Assembly: GCF_009730915.1 (NCBI RefSeq)
Contig: NC_052475.1
Coordinates: forward strand, 25,791,016 to 25,855,015
DNA from: Dioscorea cayenensis subsp. rotundata
Taxonomy: Eukaryota > Streptophyta > Magnoliopsida > Dioscoreales > Dioscoreaceae
Direction: 5' to 3'
Length of the DNA stretch: 64,000 bases
Shown: one piece after another, positions 33,270-47,811 of the stretch
Layout of the letters: each line of letters starts with the position of its first letter
How positions within the stretch are numbered: position 1 is the first letter of the stretch
Notes under the pieces: model-generated
What the model was told of the DNA's origin: nothing
What the model saw: the letters and a program-made list of their open reading frames with translations, nothing else
Databases searched by the model: none
Translations under genes and position numbers: made by a program

Positions 33270-35461
33270 CGAAAACGAAGGCAAAGATGATGTCTTTGGT
33301 TAGGAGGCAGAGAGAGAGAAGAGAGGAGGTGATGATTTCCATAATAAGAGTCATGAAGGAAAGGATGATGAATGAGAGCGAGAAGAGGTCTGATAGCCAA
33401 TGACGTGATGACGCGTGGATAAGAACGTTTCTGTTGTTTTTTTAGGGGGGTTAGGCCGTTGGACGAGGGATTGCGCCAAAAACGGGTTAGATGTATTCCA
33501 TCTCAATTCGTGGGGCCATTTGGTCCGGCTTTATTTATTTTTTTATTTTTTTATTTTTTTGGAAGCCGGTCACGTTTTTTTATCCGGCGACAAAAGATTC
33601 AAAGACAACACCCAAACATCTATAGATCCATTAAAATTGTTGTATTTAACAAAACTCAAACGTGATACCTCTTAAAATATTATTTTTTTTAATGAGATTA
33701 ATATTACTGAACTATGAGCTCTTTGGTTTATTTTTCTTTTTTTTATAATTTTTTTTAAAATATAAAAAACCTAGATTTTATTTTTAAAAAAAATACTAAT
33801 AATTGCATGCATACATGTTGTATAAGAGTGAGAATATTGGCTAAAGGAATTGTACTTTAGAAATTGTATTTATTTTATATTTTTATAAATAATTTTAATG
33901 TATTATAAATCCTATTGTTAATCACATATAAAAATTGTAATTAAATTTGTTTAGATTTTTTCGAATGAAGGATGATGTAATGTTTTATTTTTTTTTTTCA
34001 TTTGTAAGATATATAAATTAATTTTTAGGAGAAGAAGAGGAGATTGAAAATTTCACATTAGAAGTGAGTTTTTTTTTTAAGTTTTGAAAAGTAGGAAACA
34101 ATTAATATTATATTTATGTTTATTTTAAAATTTATTTGTGAAATATTTTGTTTAGTATTTTTTTTTTTTAAGTTTATCGTTGTGTATACTATACAAACAT
34201 TAAAAGCTATGGGAGTGATGAGTAATTACCAAAATGATGGGGGTAAAATTGAAAATCACTTTTGTTCATGGGCAAGACGGCATTAGATAATGATGAAATA
34301 TTTGGGGCCTACTTTTTCTTTGTTGAATAATTGTTTGGTTATGATTAATCAATGACATCATTGACCAATGCTTAAGAAATATATTGTACTAAATTCTCCC
34401 AAAATCTAATCAAGAGATGTTAATGTTGATCTTGAGCATGTCATTTGGAACTTTTTCAACAAAGCTGTGTTTGAATTAGGGTGTTAGGTTGGTGGCGTTA
34501 TCTTTAATTTAGCCACTTAGTTATGATGAAATGTTTTGATTAAATAGTTTATAAAGATGAGAAATTTCTTGGAAAGGGATTTTTTTTCCCCGGAAAGTCA
34601 CTAGACTTGATTAGGCTTGTGGTTAAGGACATGTGTCCAAAAAGCTCTCATGGAGTGTTATACATTTTCATTTTTTATGAGAGCAGGGATTCAAACTTCT
34701 ATCTCGCCCAAACTCGCCCAAAGAAGAAAATAGAAGTGTAGTTAGTTAAGAAACTTTTAGTTAGTTGTCAATTTTTGATCTGCTATCTAACAAATATTTG
34801 TAGATTATATTTGTCATTTGCAAGTGTTATTAGCATTACGGTGTTTTATTAAAAATTAAATATTTTTAAAATTGATTAAATAATAATAATTGGATTGAAT
34901 ATAAATTAGGGTATGTTACAAGGAGAGTCTGCATACATGAACACATAACTATATAAAATTCTGATTAATGCTGGCCAAATATATCAGAGATACACTGTAA
35001 TTACAGGTTTGAAAAACCAGTAACGTAACATGTCCGACAAATTTATCAATCATTTGAACTTAAAAGACTAAACTTTCAAATAAATAAGTGCTCTCAAGTC
35101 ATTACCATGCTTGTGACTTGGTGAAGTGGGGCATTTTATTTGCACCATTATTCTAAAACTTATTCACTTGGACCAAATAATGCTCCGATTTAATTATAAT
35201 TGATAATTAAGGATATATTTGGATAGATTCAGTATCCATTTGTTGAGATGAGTTTTATTACAAAGGATATAACAAAATAAAGAAAATAGTGCTCATACAT
35301 CTTATAATTACAGAGTACATGATCAAAACACAAGTAACGGTGCTGATCTTTGTATTTATGTGTGCCTTGATATCACCAGTTTATTTATTCTCATGGATTG
35401 AGTGTTTTTCTCGGCCAAGCACTAGGCATGTATTTATTCATCAGAGACATAAACAACAGTG
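33270..35461. other. Intergenic region between RhoGDI and PWD genes
   Basis: The first few hundred bases are the promoter side of RhoGDI, which is transcribed leftwards. The rest is AT-rich with homopolymer runs. I see no gene, RNA or clear transposon ends. The last part (about 35200-35461) is the probable 3' UTR of the PWD gene. Confidence 0.55.
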
Positions 35462-38400
35462 TCATGGTTGAGGCCTGGACTGGACTATGTAAATGTTTTT
35501 GCCTACAACACAGCCCTCAACATCCTGCGGGCAGCCGAACTTCTGCTCAAGAAAGAAACCGATTGCGCAAAGACGTTGACCAATCTGTCGCCTGAATATA
35601 GGATCAACTGTCAAGGGCTTCTTGCTGTAATCGACGGTCAACCGAATAACCTCACCATTGGCAGGACCAGAATTCAAAACGATCATCTCCTCACTGAAGT
35701 TTGCAAATGCTAAGGTACTGACTCTGCCATCGAATTTCCCTGAAGATAGCCGCCATGGAGTTCCACGGGTACCGGATGCAAGAGTTTCACCAAGGCCGGG
35801 CGCAATCTCTGCCTCGACCAATTTATGGTCACGGTCTGTAGGGCTTAGTGTGTGAAGCACGAAGGAGAGATCCGGCACAAGCATCTCCTGAACCAACACA
35901 GCCATTTGGGCATCTTTCTGGGGAACACGAGCCACTCGCCTGCTTAAAATTGCTCTCCGTGTGTACAAGGAAGCCCACACGCGGCCAACAGCAGCCTCAA
36001 AGACAGCTGGGTCTGAGAGGCTAACATTCAGAATGGACTCGTACAGTCCTGCAGCTGACATGCCTGCTAAATCTTCCACATTGGCACTGGATCTTACTAT
36101 TAATCGAGCATTGCTTGGAAAGATTTTTCGCAAAGATCCAATTGTACTTGCTGTTGGGCATTGAGCTGATACCAAGGACTGGAGTTTGGAACACATTCTG
36201 TCGAGATCACCACCTTCAAGTTCGGCTGTCTCAATCTGTTGTATGAGAGATAGGAATGTGCCTAAGGATCCACTTCTCTCAAGTGCTGATTCCATGGCCC
36301 CGAAGGGAATTACTGCACCTCCAGGTACTTGAAATGAAGCAGGAACTCCTTGATCACTGTAAACTGTAATAAAAGAAAGAATATTACAAAAGCAGGTATG
36401 AAGTCTATCAAAATTCTATGCGAACAATTGAATATGTACTGCGAACAGGCAATAAGCATGGCTTCCATGCTAAATATATTTCTCGAACTAACCTTTTACA
36501 GAAAGCTTGGCCAGAGCTGCAAGTTGACCGCACGCAGCAGCCTTTGCACCTGATGTCTTGGCATTTGCCTGTGAAAGCTCTAACACATCACAAGAAGTAG
36601 CACCCTTCTTAAAAAGAGGCCCTTTTGGCTGCAAAAAATAAAATGACAAATGAGAATGGAATTAACAAAAAAATACAATAGAAAATGTAAAGTGTAAAGT
36701 AATATACCTTGATAAGATCAGCAAAAAGTGAATAGCCCAGTTCCTCAGTTTCCTTGAGAGATGATGATCCATTGTCTGATAGGATTTCAGAGGAAAAAGT
36801 ATGACCATTTGTTGACGAAGAGGTAGATAGATCAACTCCAGCAGCTGACGCTTCCAACCTATGTTAATTAATTTGATGCTGATATCTCAGTACATACTCA
36901 GACAAAAATTGGCGTAGACTGGAGGACAGAATTAATCAAACAAATGTTGCTGTTAAACAGATGCAATTGATGACTATGACCTCATACACCTCGTTTAAGA
37001 TTTGTATGGTCCATAATCCCAAATGATATTATCAAGAAAAAAGTATATACCAATTTGAGAATACTGTGTTTTTCCATAATTTTGAAGGAAGAAGTCTTGA
37101 GGAAAGCTATGGAAATCCTCATGAGGCAAAGCATAAGCACAAGCATGCCCAACTCAGACAAATGGACGAAAATCAAGTCATACGACAATGGATTCAACAT
37201 GTCAAAAAAACTACAAAAACTATATGTACCAAACATGAAAGCTTAAATGATTTCATAAGGAAATATCAGCATTGGACATGGTCTCACAAATCACATAAAT
37301 AAGACAGCATCCTACTCATGCTACAAGCTATAAAAGTTGACTATACCATAAAAGCAATAAAGAGTGAGAAGTTGCATAGGTACAGCTCAGAATAACTAGC
37401 AATAAATAGTGAGCATGACGTCTTGAGTCTAAGAATATCACCTCACATTTTTCCCAACAAGTTCTCTGATACTAGAAATCTTGTCATCATCTTCACAAGT
37501 GACAAAAACAACTTTCTCCTGCGACAAAAAAAATAAACATTTTAAAAAGAGAAGCCTTGCAGTACTACCTTAATAAAATTTATTAGTTGTTTATGAACCT
37601 TGCCATTCCTCTACCAATAAAACTCTAAAATAGAAAACATCTTAATGAAAGGCTATTGGCTGCCACATACCCATTCAAAGAATCCCAGACTTGTACTCAT
37701 GAAAAATATTATATCAATAAAACTCTAATGTCAATTAGCTGCCAGACATACCAGTTCAAAGCTTGTTAGTTCCAACTATTTGAGGGTGGCACTAGTTCAA
37801 AGAAATCTCAATTATATTCAAGAAAATATTTTAAAATACCATTAACACTAAATATATAGCATGCTCCCGTTGAGAACAATGCATGGAAAAGCCCTCAGTT
37901 TAAGACCAACAAAACAAAGAGAATAGAATAGAGATAATTTTCATAATATAAAGCTGACCTGTCTAGCCCTGACGCCTAGATGTGAAAGGTGAGGTAACTC
38001 CTGAAGAAGCACAAGCCCAACAATGTTGCTCCCAGCTGCCTTAACCTGCCAGATGACATCACTAGTTACAAACACAGGGTTGATGATTGCTCTATGACAC
38101 CAAGATGATCGTCCAAACTAATAGGGTTGATAACTACAAAATGAAATAGAAATCTGCAATCCCAACCTCCTCGTCACCATCAGCCTTGTTGACCACCAAA
38201 ATAACAGGACCTGTGAGTGTCGAAGGCAGAGAACCAGGGACAATATTTTCCACCTGCAACAAACCAATAAAACAACCAAAACTGAAGATCAAATGATACA
38301 TACAAAGTTGATTTGTAAAAATAAATATTAGATAAATCAGAATAACCAGTGAAGAGGACCTGCATAAGTGTTCCATGAGCCACTCCTGGGACAAGGACAT

Positions 38401-41400
38401 CCCAGCCAAATGATCCAAGTGCAATTCGTACAGCCTTGAGAAGAACAGTGCAAATCTTTGAAACCTGAAAGATAACACTAAAATAACGTCCAAAGTGACA
38501 AGTCAGGCTTGGTGCTTATTGGACAAGTTGTTTGTGTAGTTCCTATATACAAATCTTGAAACATGAGCCCGAAGTTTAGATCACCTAAGGAAAAAGGTTG
38601 TGAACATTACCCTGCACGAATTTCAGCTTCTGTATATGTCATCACACTATTTGCTGGAATTCCCAGTGCTTTCCCTAGTTTCTGGAAGAAGAAATATTCA
38701 AATCAATTAGTTTAATAATCTAAACCTGGGAAGCAATCAGCTTAGTAGAATGCTCAAAATAAACATCACAGGTAGATATTTCAGCTAGATAATTTCCAAA
38801 TGTTAACTATGGCTTCGGTGTTATGTACCTAGGAAACTAAAAACTATCTTTCACGCAAAAGAATACAAAGAATAGCTAAATACAGTAAAGGTAAATAAAA
38901 TCACTACTGCTATCAAGTATACCTCAAGCAGGACGTAATATATAAAAATGAACCATGCTTATGTTGAAAAAAAACTCATGGAAATGGGTTAATTTATATG
39001 ATTAAGAGGGAGAACTATTTTTCAAGTCTGGTCCCAAATAATGTAACTCAGCAGTGCCTCAGAATGCTAACAATTGAAATGGAGCCATAATTGAAATAGA
39101 CAGGTTTTTTAAACAATTACACCAGCTTGACGACATCGAAGGGCTGACAAACCGCCATTTAAGAAAGTAATCACATCACTCATTTGGATTATAGTAAAGT
39201 GACCTTCCTGGACAAGCAAACTGATATACTAGTCTTCATTGGCAAATTGTAGTAGTTGATAGAAGGTGTGACAAAGAAATTTATAGAATGGAATAACTTC
39301 CACTGATCATTTCCAATAATGACTAACCATATGCCAGTAGCAAGTTCATAATGATAAAATTATTTACATTGTAAACAAAATCCTTTTAAGATAATAATTT
39401 CCAATATAATGTTTACAACACTAGCAGCCTATAAATTTCTCACTTGGACCCTAATGATACTATCACAAATTTAATTTTTATATGTTGTAGAAATTCATCA
39501 GCTGAGGAATCAGTTAAAAACCTACTAAGCTGGCTTCCCTCCAACAAAAATGTAAACTGTGTATATACATGGAAGTTATTAAAACAAAGAGAATGTTGTG
39601 AACCTGGACTTTATCAGGAAATATCTGTAGAAGAACTTCAGAAAATTCTTCTGTTAGTCTTCTTGATCTGTCAAGAGTAGCCTTCAGTCTCAAAGCCCAG
39701 ATATATTTGCCACTCTCATCGCCTGCATGAAAATGAAAGACCCCGAAAAACAGAAATGTAGAGCAATTAGTGTTCTCAATAATGGACAGCTGCCAAGCAG
39801 GTTTAAGCCTATTATAAAAATAAAATGGTACAGAGATACAAACTTACCTTGTGTTTCAGAATAACCTTTCTGCTGCCATGCAAGAAGCTCATTTTGTATG
39901 GCATCACACTCTTCTGATTTCCATCCTGAGAGCCCAACTTGACGAATTGCAATAATAAGTGCACCAAGCGGTTCATTCCAACAACTTATATCCTTTGGTC
40001 CAGTATTATGTGCAAGCCAAGATGATCCTCCCATTGCTTCAAGTGCATTTAAGAACCTATTCATATGTGATTAATACAGACAAAGAAATTGAAGTTGTAT
40101 CAGAAAGTATTTGAGGATCTTGTCAGAATATATACTCAAAGAAAATGAATTAGAAAATTGAAATTACTGTCAAAGTCAAGTTTTAGGAAAACTGAGTAAA
40201 TTATACTTCAGAAAGTATATAACAAGGTAAATTGTTAAGATAGAAGCAATTGCCTGTATGGATCAAAGCAAAAAGTTAATTTTATCAATTACCTGGATGA
40301 GATCTTGAAAGTAAATATGCATAATGACAGTAAATGAATTCAATTAATATCCATATAAAAAAGGAAGTGATTGTCTAGATCAAGGGAACTAACACACTAA
40401 TAAAATCTTGCAAAGAGATTAGGAGCAGGTAGATAAATGGAAGATTAAGGACAATAAAATCATGAAGCAATATATTTTATGTTTACAAGGAGGGAAACAC
40501 AGCATCACAACCTTAGGAACAACCATCCATATATAAAAGGCATTGATTAAGGCCCTTAAAGATTTCTTAAAAATTGAATTCCTCAAATCTGCACTCAGGT
40601 CTTTCCCCTGAAGTCAAAGGCACCAAGAGCTGCTGCCATGCTGCTAATGTTTTTAGTTAAAGCAAGCTTAATGAGAAGAGCCAATGTTTTTCATTAAAAC
40701 TAATCTAGCTTGAAAAATAAAAAAATGATGTACATCAGTATTGAATATGGCGCTAAAAGCCCAAGAAGAAAAATTTTAAAAATTCCAAAAAAAATTTTAC
40801 CTGCTTAACAGAACAAATGAGTAGTCTTCAAGTCCAATTTCACATAGGCGCCACTATAACAGAATTATTTCACAATTAACCAATGTAATCATATTTTCAT
40901 ACACACAGTCAAGAAAAATAAATAAATGAATAAATAAGTATCTTAAAAAATAGCATACCTTCTGACGCATAGCTATAGCAGCATCAGGGGCATCATTTCG
41001 AAGGCCACTTTGAAGGCCTTTGACAACAAGAGCTCTTATAGTAGTCAAAGACTGCATGGTCTTCATCAACTCATTCACACCAATTTCAGCAGAATTTCCC
41101 AGTTCTTGTGTCTCCAAACTCTGTAGAATATCCTCATCAAAATCTATAGCCTTGCCAACTCAGGGATCAGGTAATTTAACTATCATGAAGTTACCATGGC
41201 ATGGAGGAAAAATCATAATTATAAATAAAAGAAAACCTTAAAATGACAAGATATAAATACCTTCTTGACCTACAAAAAATGATCAAGAGCAATAAAACGG
41301 AAACTCAAATCAGATAATCATCCAAGAATCAGAATGAAGATAGACGCATACCTTCTTGCACTTCAAAAAATGATCAAGAGCTAATAAGCTTTCTTCATCC

Positions 41401-44400
41401 AGAGATTCTTTGATTGAAATAAGTTGCTCAGTCAAACTGCAATAAACTGATGCTTAGCAGCTTAAATCAGCCAGAAAGTTTGAATCTTTTAATTGCGCAT
41501 TCATGTCTATCAACATCACAACCGTACTTAGTAATTGACCACAGAAAATTTCCAGTTCAAGCATAACCAAGAAAAGAAACAATACATTTGGAAGACAATA
41601 ACAAAGAGCCAAGAAATCAAGGAACAAAACTCTTCATTGCTAACCAATAACTTGTTTGACAAGGTAGCAATAGTATACTCAAATTTGACAATGAAGCATA
41701 CCTCCCAGCATTAAAGAAATCTTTGAGTTCTTGATGAAATATCTCGAACTGTTCTATAAATGCTTCACTATACTGCCCTGGAGTCTTTGTTATCTTAGCA
41801 AGCATGGCTTCTGTAGCAATCAAATCTTCTGGACCAGCATTTCGATGAAGCTTGTTTTGTATTGTATGCTTAATTTCTTGCTGATAATAAGGAAAACAAA
41901 CCATCAGGAAGGCATAATAAAATATTATTCCTTCAAAAAGACAATCCATTGGGCCACCTTCAAGTCATGAGGGATATCATTACGATGAGCAATATCACGT
42001 ATACGAGTTAGAGGAACAGATGCAGTAAATTCTGACTTAAATGAAGGCAGGCATGGATGAATCTTTCGGCCCACAAGCACAGCCTGCCACAGATTAGTAC
42101 AAGAAAGAACATCAAAAAGTATTCACAGAATAGTGGAAAATGTGGAGATATATAATAAAAAGATGGTCAATTTAAAATGTGCAAAAACAAGAACAGTGCT
42201 AAAAAGCTAATACATATTTGAGTAATAGTTTATTCTTACAAGAATGAGAACAATTGAGAAACACAAGTTGAATGTTCCAAGAGGAGCTAGTAGAACTATT
42301 TGCATTAGATTTAGAAGAAGCCAAAACACCTTTTCTACTAACCTCCAACAATCATATCATAATCAATCATTGACGCAAATTAAGGATAACTGTGGATCAG
42401 ATAATAGCAAACATGGTACAATAAACTCAAAGTAGTCCTTAAAGTGTAGCAATTATTTGATGTGTGCATGTTTCGTCACCATATTGCCGTGTACAACAAA
42501 CTAGTCTCTAAATTCCTATGAAATCTTTGCAAGAAAATACTAAAAAAAAACTCATCAATGCTTGCACATCAGTATCTGTAGTTTTATACTAAAGATTCAT
42601 AAAAAAAAAGTGTATGGTTTATGTTTTACCTTCTTTTTGTGCAAAAGAAAAAGAAGATACTATTAAAATAGCAATAAATGTAAAAGAAAATTTTGTTTTT
42701 CTAGAGATTGCAAAAATGAGGTTTTGCCATAATAACACCAAAATCATTTAGGTCCTCAAATTTGGGAAAGCATCGAAAGATGAATGCGTCATATCCTTAA
42801 GTTCATCGCAGATCAAATCATTAATTTCAAGTTCAATTGGAATCGATTGGAGATAGAACTTTTTTTTTCATTCAACCAAAACTAAAATGATTTTAATACA
42901 TCACCACTGAAGCTGCCCAGTTAAAAGAAGCATTGTGCAATGCTATTTCAACTCAGATTAAGTGTATTAGGATCTTCATCCAAGAATCAGTTTGGCTAAA
43001 GTCTGTTATCCAAAATTTATCAATTTACCATAGGCAACATAATAAACATTGCTCAGACAGTTTCACTAGACTAGACAAACATCGTAACAAGAGAAAAAGG
43101 AGAAATTTGACAAGAAAAAAAAAACATATAGAATGTGAAAAAATTAATGATTAAAATATTGCAAAAGGCAAAAGAGCAACTGACCAAAGGCCACTTATTT
43201 TTTTGATCAGTTATCCTTTCAAGCTCACGAAAAATAAGTCTAGAAATCTCAGCAGGCCTGTTTGGCCGGCGGTGTCCTCCATCTTCAAAACAGGGAATTT
43301 GGCCTGTATTGATCCACTGCAAAGATAAAAATCAAGTGTATATAAGATATTGTTTAGCTTTTTGTTTAGAACAGAAGAAGCCTTTTAGGAAAACCTTCAG
43401 GTAGATAGCAGAGTATATTAGCGCATCCAAGAGATTTCCTTCCTCCTGATTTGCCATCAGCAGGTCTGATACAAGTTCTAGCTGCATCAAGATAAAGAAG
43501 ACAAATAAATGATTTATAAAATATGTTGCTAACTAATACAGAAAACAAATGAAATTGGCCAAGTTACACTAGTAAGTATTGGCAGTGCCAATCATATCTC
43601 AAAAGCAACCAGAGAGCCAAAGAAGGGTGACATTTTTTTACTATCATATTATTTCAACAAAATCCAATAAAGCGCAACTCTTGTTTGTAAATCCCTTTAA
43701 GCAACACAAACTCATTACTTACATGTCCCCAAAACAACAATCCTATGATAAGCCTCATTTCTATTTCCCTCATTATCTCTGTTTAATCATCTAGCTCACT
43801 TTGTGTTCTCTTTCTCACCAGAAAGGGCCACAGAGTAGCTCCATGCCTTAACTGTGAACAGGATTACCTTCCTCCTAAGTTTTCACACTTTCAACCACAG
43901 AAAGGTTAAATAAAAAATACAAAGATGCTTGGAACATATAAAATCTAACTACAGTCTCGCTTTGTTAGCAAGGCTGTGCACATACCTGCTTTGTGATTCA
44001 ACATTAATGTAAGGCCATGCCCATTCAATAACTGACACACATTTCCAGACTTACCTCATTAATAATCACAAACTATATAATGATGTCTTAAATAAGAGAC
44101 AGCACACTTGTCTCGTATCTGTGTAAACTTACATAGCAAACCAAATCTAGTATTTGAATTGCAAGCACTAATATCAGAAAACATATAATGTCGCAGAATT
44201 TTGGGATCCTAGTGAAAAATAAATCAAATTAAGATACCACTACTTCACATAGGTTTTGCAGCACATTTAAGCTTTTGCAATCAAATAAAATATATACTGC
44301 GATTAATCCTTATGAAAGAGTATCGTTCAATGTTTCTTTTTCTCACCTTCACTGATTAATTATAAAACTTTTTGGCTTAATCTCACATATGAGCTTTAAG

Positions 44401-45476
44401 CTATCAAGTCAGATTGTTTGGTCATAAGGCCTAAAGAATAAAAATTTCTCAAAGTACCTTCCGCCACCAATTCCTGGCGCCACGGTCACCCTCCACAAGT
44501 TTCAATGCCACAGCATCAAGGCCCTCAGTATCCCATCTCCGCTCAGTCTCCCTACTTGCATGTTCATTTGAACGCATAAAAGAAGCTTGCCTACCCTTCC
44601 ATTGCTCAACAAATGGGCTTGTCTCCACCTCCAAGACGACTTCACCATCACAGCCATCTCCATCAACGTCACCATCCAATTGACTGGCTATGTTTTCATC
44701 CCATACCAATTCAGAAAGTTCAACAACCTCCCCAGTATTATTCCAGTGACAGACTAGACCAAACTCCCCACCCATCGGCAACTCCAAAACTCGGTTATCT
44801 CCATTCTCCCACATGACACTCTTCCCATCCTTAGGCAAAATGACAAACTTGAATTCAATTATTTCTCCTCCACGAACCTCAAGCTCACAGACCCATCCTT
44901 CCGAAGACCAGTCCATCCGGACAGGGTTTTTCCATGATCCCAGTTCTTTAGAGGACCCAAGGACTGCGACTTGCTCACCAAACTCAACCTGGTGATCAAG
45001 ACGGACATGTAAAACAGCCTTTCCTTGATTCATGGACTTCTTCCTCTTCTCCTCCTTGGGCCTGAGATCAGAAAGTAGCAGTTTTGTGAAATGTACACGT
45101 TCTAAACTCATAAAAATCGGGTATTGAGACATTAATATCGATCATAAAATCATAAATAGTGGATTCAACTATCAACTGCGAAGCCATAAAAATCAAATCT
45201 TGGAACTGCACAATGAATCCAAAGGTATTGCAATTTTTATTCATTTTTTTTTTTTTCTAATAATCAGAAGGTTTATTCGGATTACCTTTCAACAGAAGTG
45301 GTACTACTGCCGCCGCCGCTACGGCAATGAAAGCGATGAAACACAAAAAGACGCCCAGGTAGGGGCTTCGCGATGGGAAGAGGTGAGAGATGGTGAGAAG
45401 GAAGGCGGAGTAAGGTCTGGGAATGGTGATAGCTGTGCTTGCAGAGTGAGGAGTGGATACGGAGGAGAGAAGCCAT
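35462..45476 (-). CDS. GWD3: Phosphoglucan, water dikinase, chloroplastic (PWD/GWD3)
   Basis: Nineteen exons, transcript order: 45476-45286, 45061-44458, 43481-43395, 43316-43185, 42083-41958, 41880-41702, 41436-41352, 41120-40959, 40853-40801, 40056-39848, 39722-39604, 38681-38611, 38477-38360, 38253-38167, 38045-37959, 37518-37442, 36858-36708, 36628-36493 and 36363-35462. The product is 1191 aa. A Ser/His/Arg-rich transit peptide is followed by a CBM20 starch-binding domain (about residues 80-180), a long central region, the phosphohistidine domain ([13 protein letters not shown]; catalytic His about 763) and a PPDK-like nucleotide-binding domain ([36 protein letters not shown]). It transfers the beta-phosphate of ATP to C3 of glucosyl units already C6-phosphorylated by GWD1, which drives transitory starch breakdown. 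The start is the first ATG in frame. The exon 8 start has a second possible acceptor. Confidence 0.96.
37619..37835. repeat. Degenerate local repeat in PWD intron
   Basis: Segments reading ATAAAACTCTAA then GCTGCCA(C/G)ACATACC and TTCAAAG occur twice, near 37619-37680 and 37719-37762, with a possible third partial unit near 37795. The copies are diverged and lie within the intron between PWD exons 16 and 17. Confidence 0.4.
41258..41390. repeat. Partial duplication of a PWD exon end and its splice donor
   Basis: The sequence around the 3' end of PWD exon 7 and its donor (41349-41390) has a diverged copy at 41258-41295 in the following intron. Both read CCTTCTTG followed by CAAAAAATGATCAAGAGC on the plus strand, about 90 bp apart. 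The duplicate keeps the donor-like context, so it could act as a decoy or alternative donor. Confidence 0.7.
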
Positions 45477-47811
45477 TGGAGACGGCGAGCGATGGCGAAA
45501 CAAGGTGGGAAGCGAGAAAGGTAGGCGGTTTCAGATCACGGGAGACATGGAACGTTGATTATTGACTTCGAAACAAGCTTCGAGTTCCGAGAGCGAGAGA
45601 GACAGAGAGAGAGAGAGAGAGTTTGAGGCTTTTGGGGATGGAGATAATATCGTGATGAGGGCGCGGATTATTTTGGAGGAAATGAATAATCTATATATAT
45701 ATATATTATGTTGCCAATCTCAAGACATTACATTTTATTTTATTTTTAATATTTTTTTATTTATGTTTATTTAACTTATTTTATAGGTTTTTTTTTTAAA
45801 ATTTAACCTTTGTATTTTTATTTTATATTTTATATTTTAAATTTGTAATAAAAATAGAAAACATTTGAACTAATTTTTAAAAACTAATCAACCGCTATTT
45901 TGGCACCACATATTGGTATCATATCCCTTGTGTATAGTATTTGTGTCTTTGCTTTGGAGACATGTTTAAACATAAGCTCACCCAGAGTAAAAAGTGAAAC
46001 TGTTTTTTACTAAGACTTAAAATGTTATTTAAAATCTAATAAATTAATTAATTAATTATTATTTTTTTTAATATTTTAATTTGCCACATCCTTCCCTTCT
46101 CTGCTATAGTCCTGAGCTAGGGGAGGGAAGGAAGTCATGGGTGAATTGGAGATCACTTTTTTTCAAAATTAATTTTTCTCTCATTGGCCCATTATTGTAT
46201 GTCTTGAAATTCAGTAACCTATAACTTTTGGGAACTTAAATAAAGGTTGAGAGACATGCTAAAAAATTTTTGTAGGGGACTTAAATAAAAAATCAAAGAG
46301 ACCAAACAATAAATTTTAACAAATATTTTCTTAAAATATCCATTTTAATCTTTCATATAAACTTTGTAAAAAAAAATTGTCAAAAAATATATTTTTACAA
46401 ATATTTTTTCTAAATATAAATTTTTTACACTATATAGTATATAAATAAATCTGTAAAAAAAAAAAGCGAAATAGTCATTTTGGAAATATCTTTCTTAAAA
46501 TTATAATTTTTTAAATTATATATATTAATTTCTTCAAATAACATATCCTTGGGCCACCCTCCTTTCTCTGTTGGGTGAAAGCATTGATGGGTGAAAAATT
46601 GACTCTTTGCCCATTCATATTTTTGACGTGGCTTTATTTATATTCGCTAAAAAAAAATTAAAAATAAGTACATGAAATTTAAACCCTTCTCTGTTCAGTT
46701 GGGTGAAGATATTGACTTTTCGGCGATGCATGTTTTTGACGTGGCTTACTTATAATCGTCCAAATAAAAATTAAAAGCAAGTATATAAAATAATAAATAA
46801 ATAATTTATTAAAAAATTAAATTATTCAATGATTAATGATGAGGGTGGTTACTACTGGATAAACTGCAAGTTCTTGAAATATAAAATATTTTTATATATG
46901 AGATTTAATAAAAAAAAATATATAATTTATTTTTAAAACTATTATATATTTAAAATATACGAAATATAAACCGATATATTTATAATTATTTAATTTTAAT
47001 TAAATTCAATTACATTTGATTAATTTGCAATTTTCTCACAAAATACATATGGCCCAATATATTGGAACTCCCAACCATCCCAACCATCCATTTGTGTGTA
47101 TTTTCTAAATAATACCTATAACTTGATTAGTATTATTGTGATTCATACCATATCATAACCAAGTTGGAGAGTGTCACAAGCCTTGTTTCTTTTTCTTGCA
47201 CTTACAAGTTATAACACATCATATATTCTCCATCCAATTTAAAATGATGATGTGAAAAGAAAACAAGAAACATATCATCATAATCTATAAATGAGAGCTC
47301 CCATAATCATCACAAAATAGACCCCAACGTCATATATCACGGTAGTTGTTGCTCCAAAAAAAGCCAAATATAAAATATGGTGCATATATAATTGATACCT
47401 TTAATTATGTTTGGAGGAAATCTTAATCAACCAACTAAAGAACATAATGAAAATTCCCATTGGCATTGCAACTATTACACATAGCTTTATTAATTAAGAG
47501 TGATTGGTATTGGAAATATGATCATCATTGAAATGAACATTTTCATCCATCCACAAAGACAACGGCACATGTTCATATTGTATCAGCTACCCAACTTCTT
47601 AGTCATTTTGGTCAAGAGAAATGCAGAGTATGCTATACATCATGCAGATGAGGCCACGTGATGCATTAATTAAAAAGTCCATACACCATATTTATCATAT
47701 ATATATATATATCAATGAAATTAGTCTATTTTTTCTACAAATTACATTACTACAAAAGTCACACAGGTTTCATTACAAAAAAACAGTTTACTACAACAGG
47801 GTTTTTTTTTC
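45477..47811. other. Intergenic region between PWD and HMCES-like genes
   Basis: The PWD promoter and leader lie on the left, including a (GA)n run near 45597-45621 that would be a CT-rich leader on the minus strand. Beyond it are AT-rich sequence and a diverged tandem duplication (46564-46790). The right end (about 47600-47811) is the probable 3' UTR of the HMCES-like gene. No additional gene is supported. Confidence 0.55.
46564..46790. repeat. Diverged ~115-bp tandem duplication with TTTGACGTGGCTT
   Basis: Two units, about 46564-46675 and 46687-46790, share TTCTCTGTT, then GGGTGAA, ATTGACT, TTTTTGACGTGGCTT and a following ATAAAAATTAAAA-type tail. They differ by small gaps and substitutions. 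The shared TGACGTGG core resembles a bZIP (G-box/C-box hybrid) site, but the position far from any start codon makes a regulatory role speculative. Confidence 0.65.

Noticed and set aside
33270-33284. Five extra residues at the RhoGDI start
   Set aside because: That frame also begins with TTG. ATG 33269 is the first real start.
41121-41157. Longer form of PWD exon 8 using an upstream acceptor (GGCAAG)
   Set aside because: It stays in frame, but the acceptor lacks a pyrimidine tract and the added residues exceed the usual family length at this point.
45477-45503. Nine extra N-terminal residues for PWD
   Set aside because: The extra frame opens with TTG, not ATG. The first ATG gives a typical MAS-type transit peptide.
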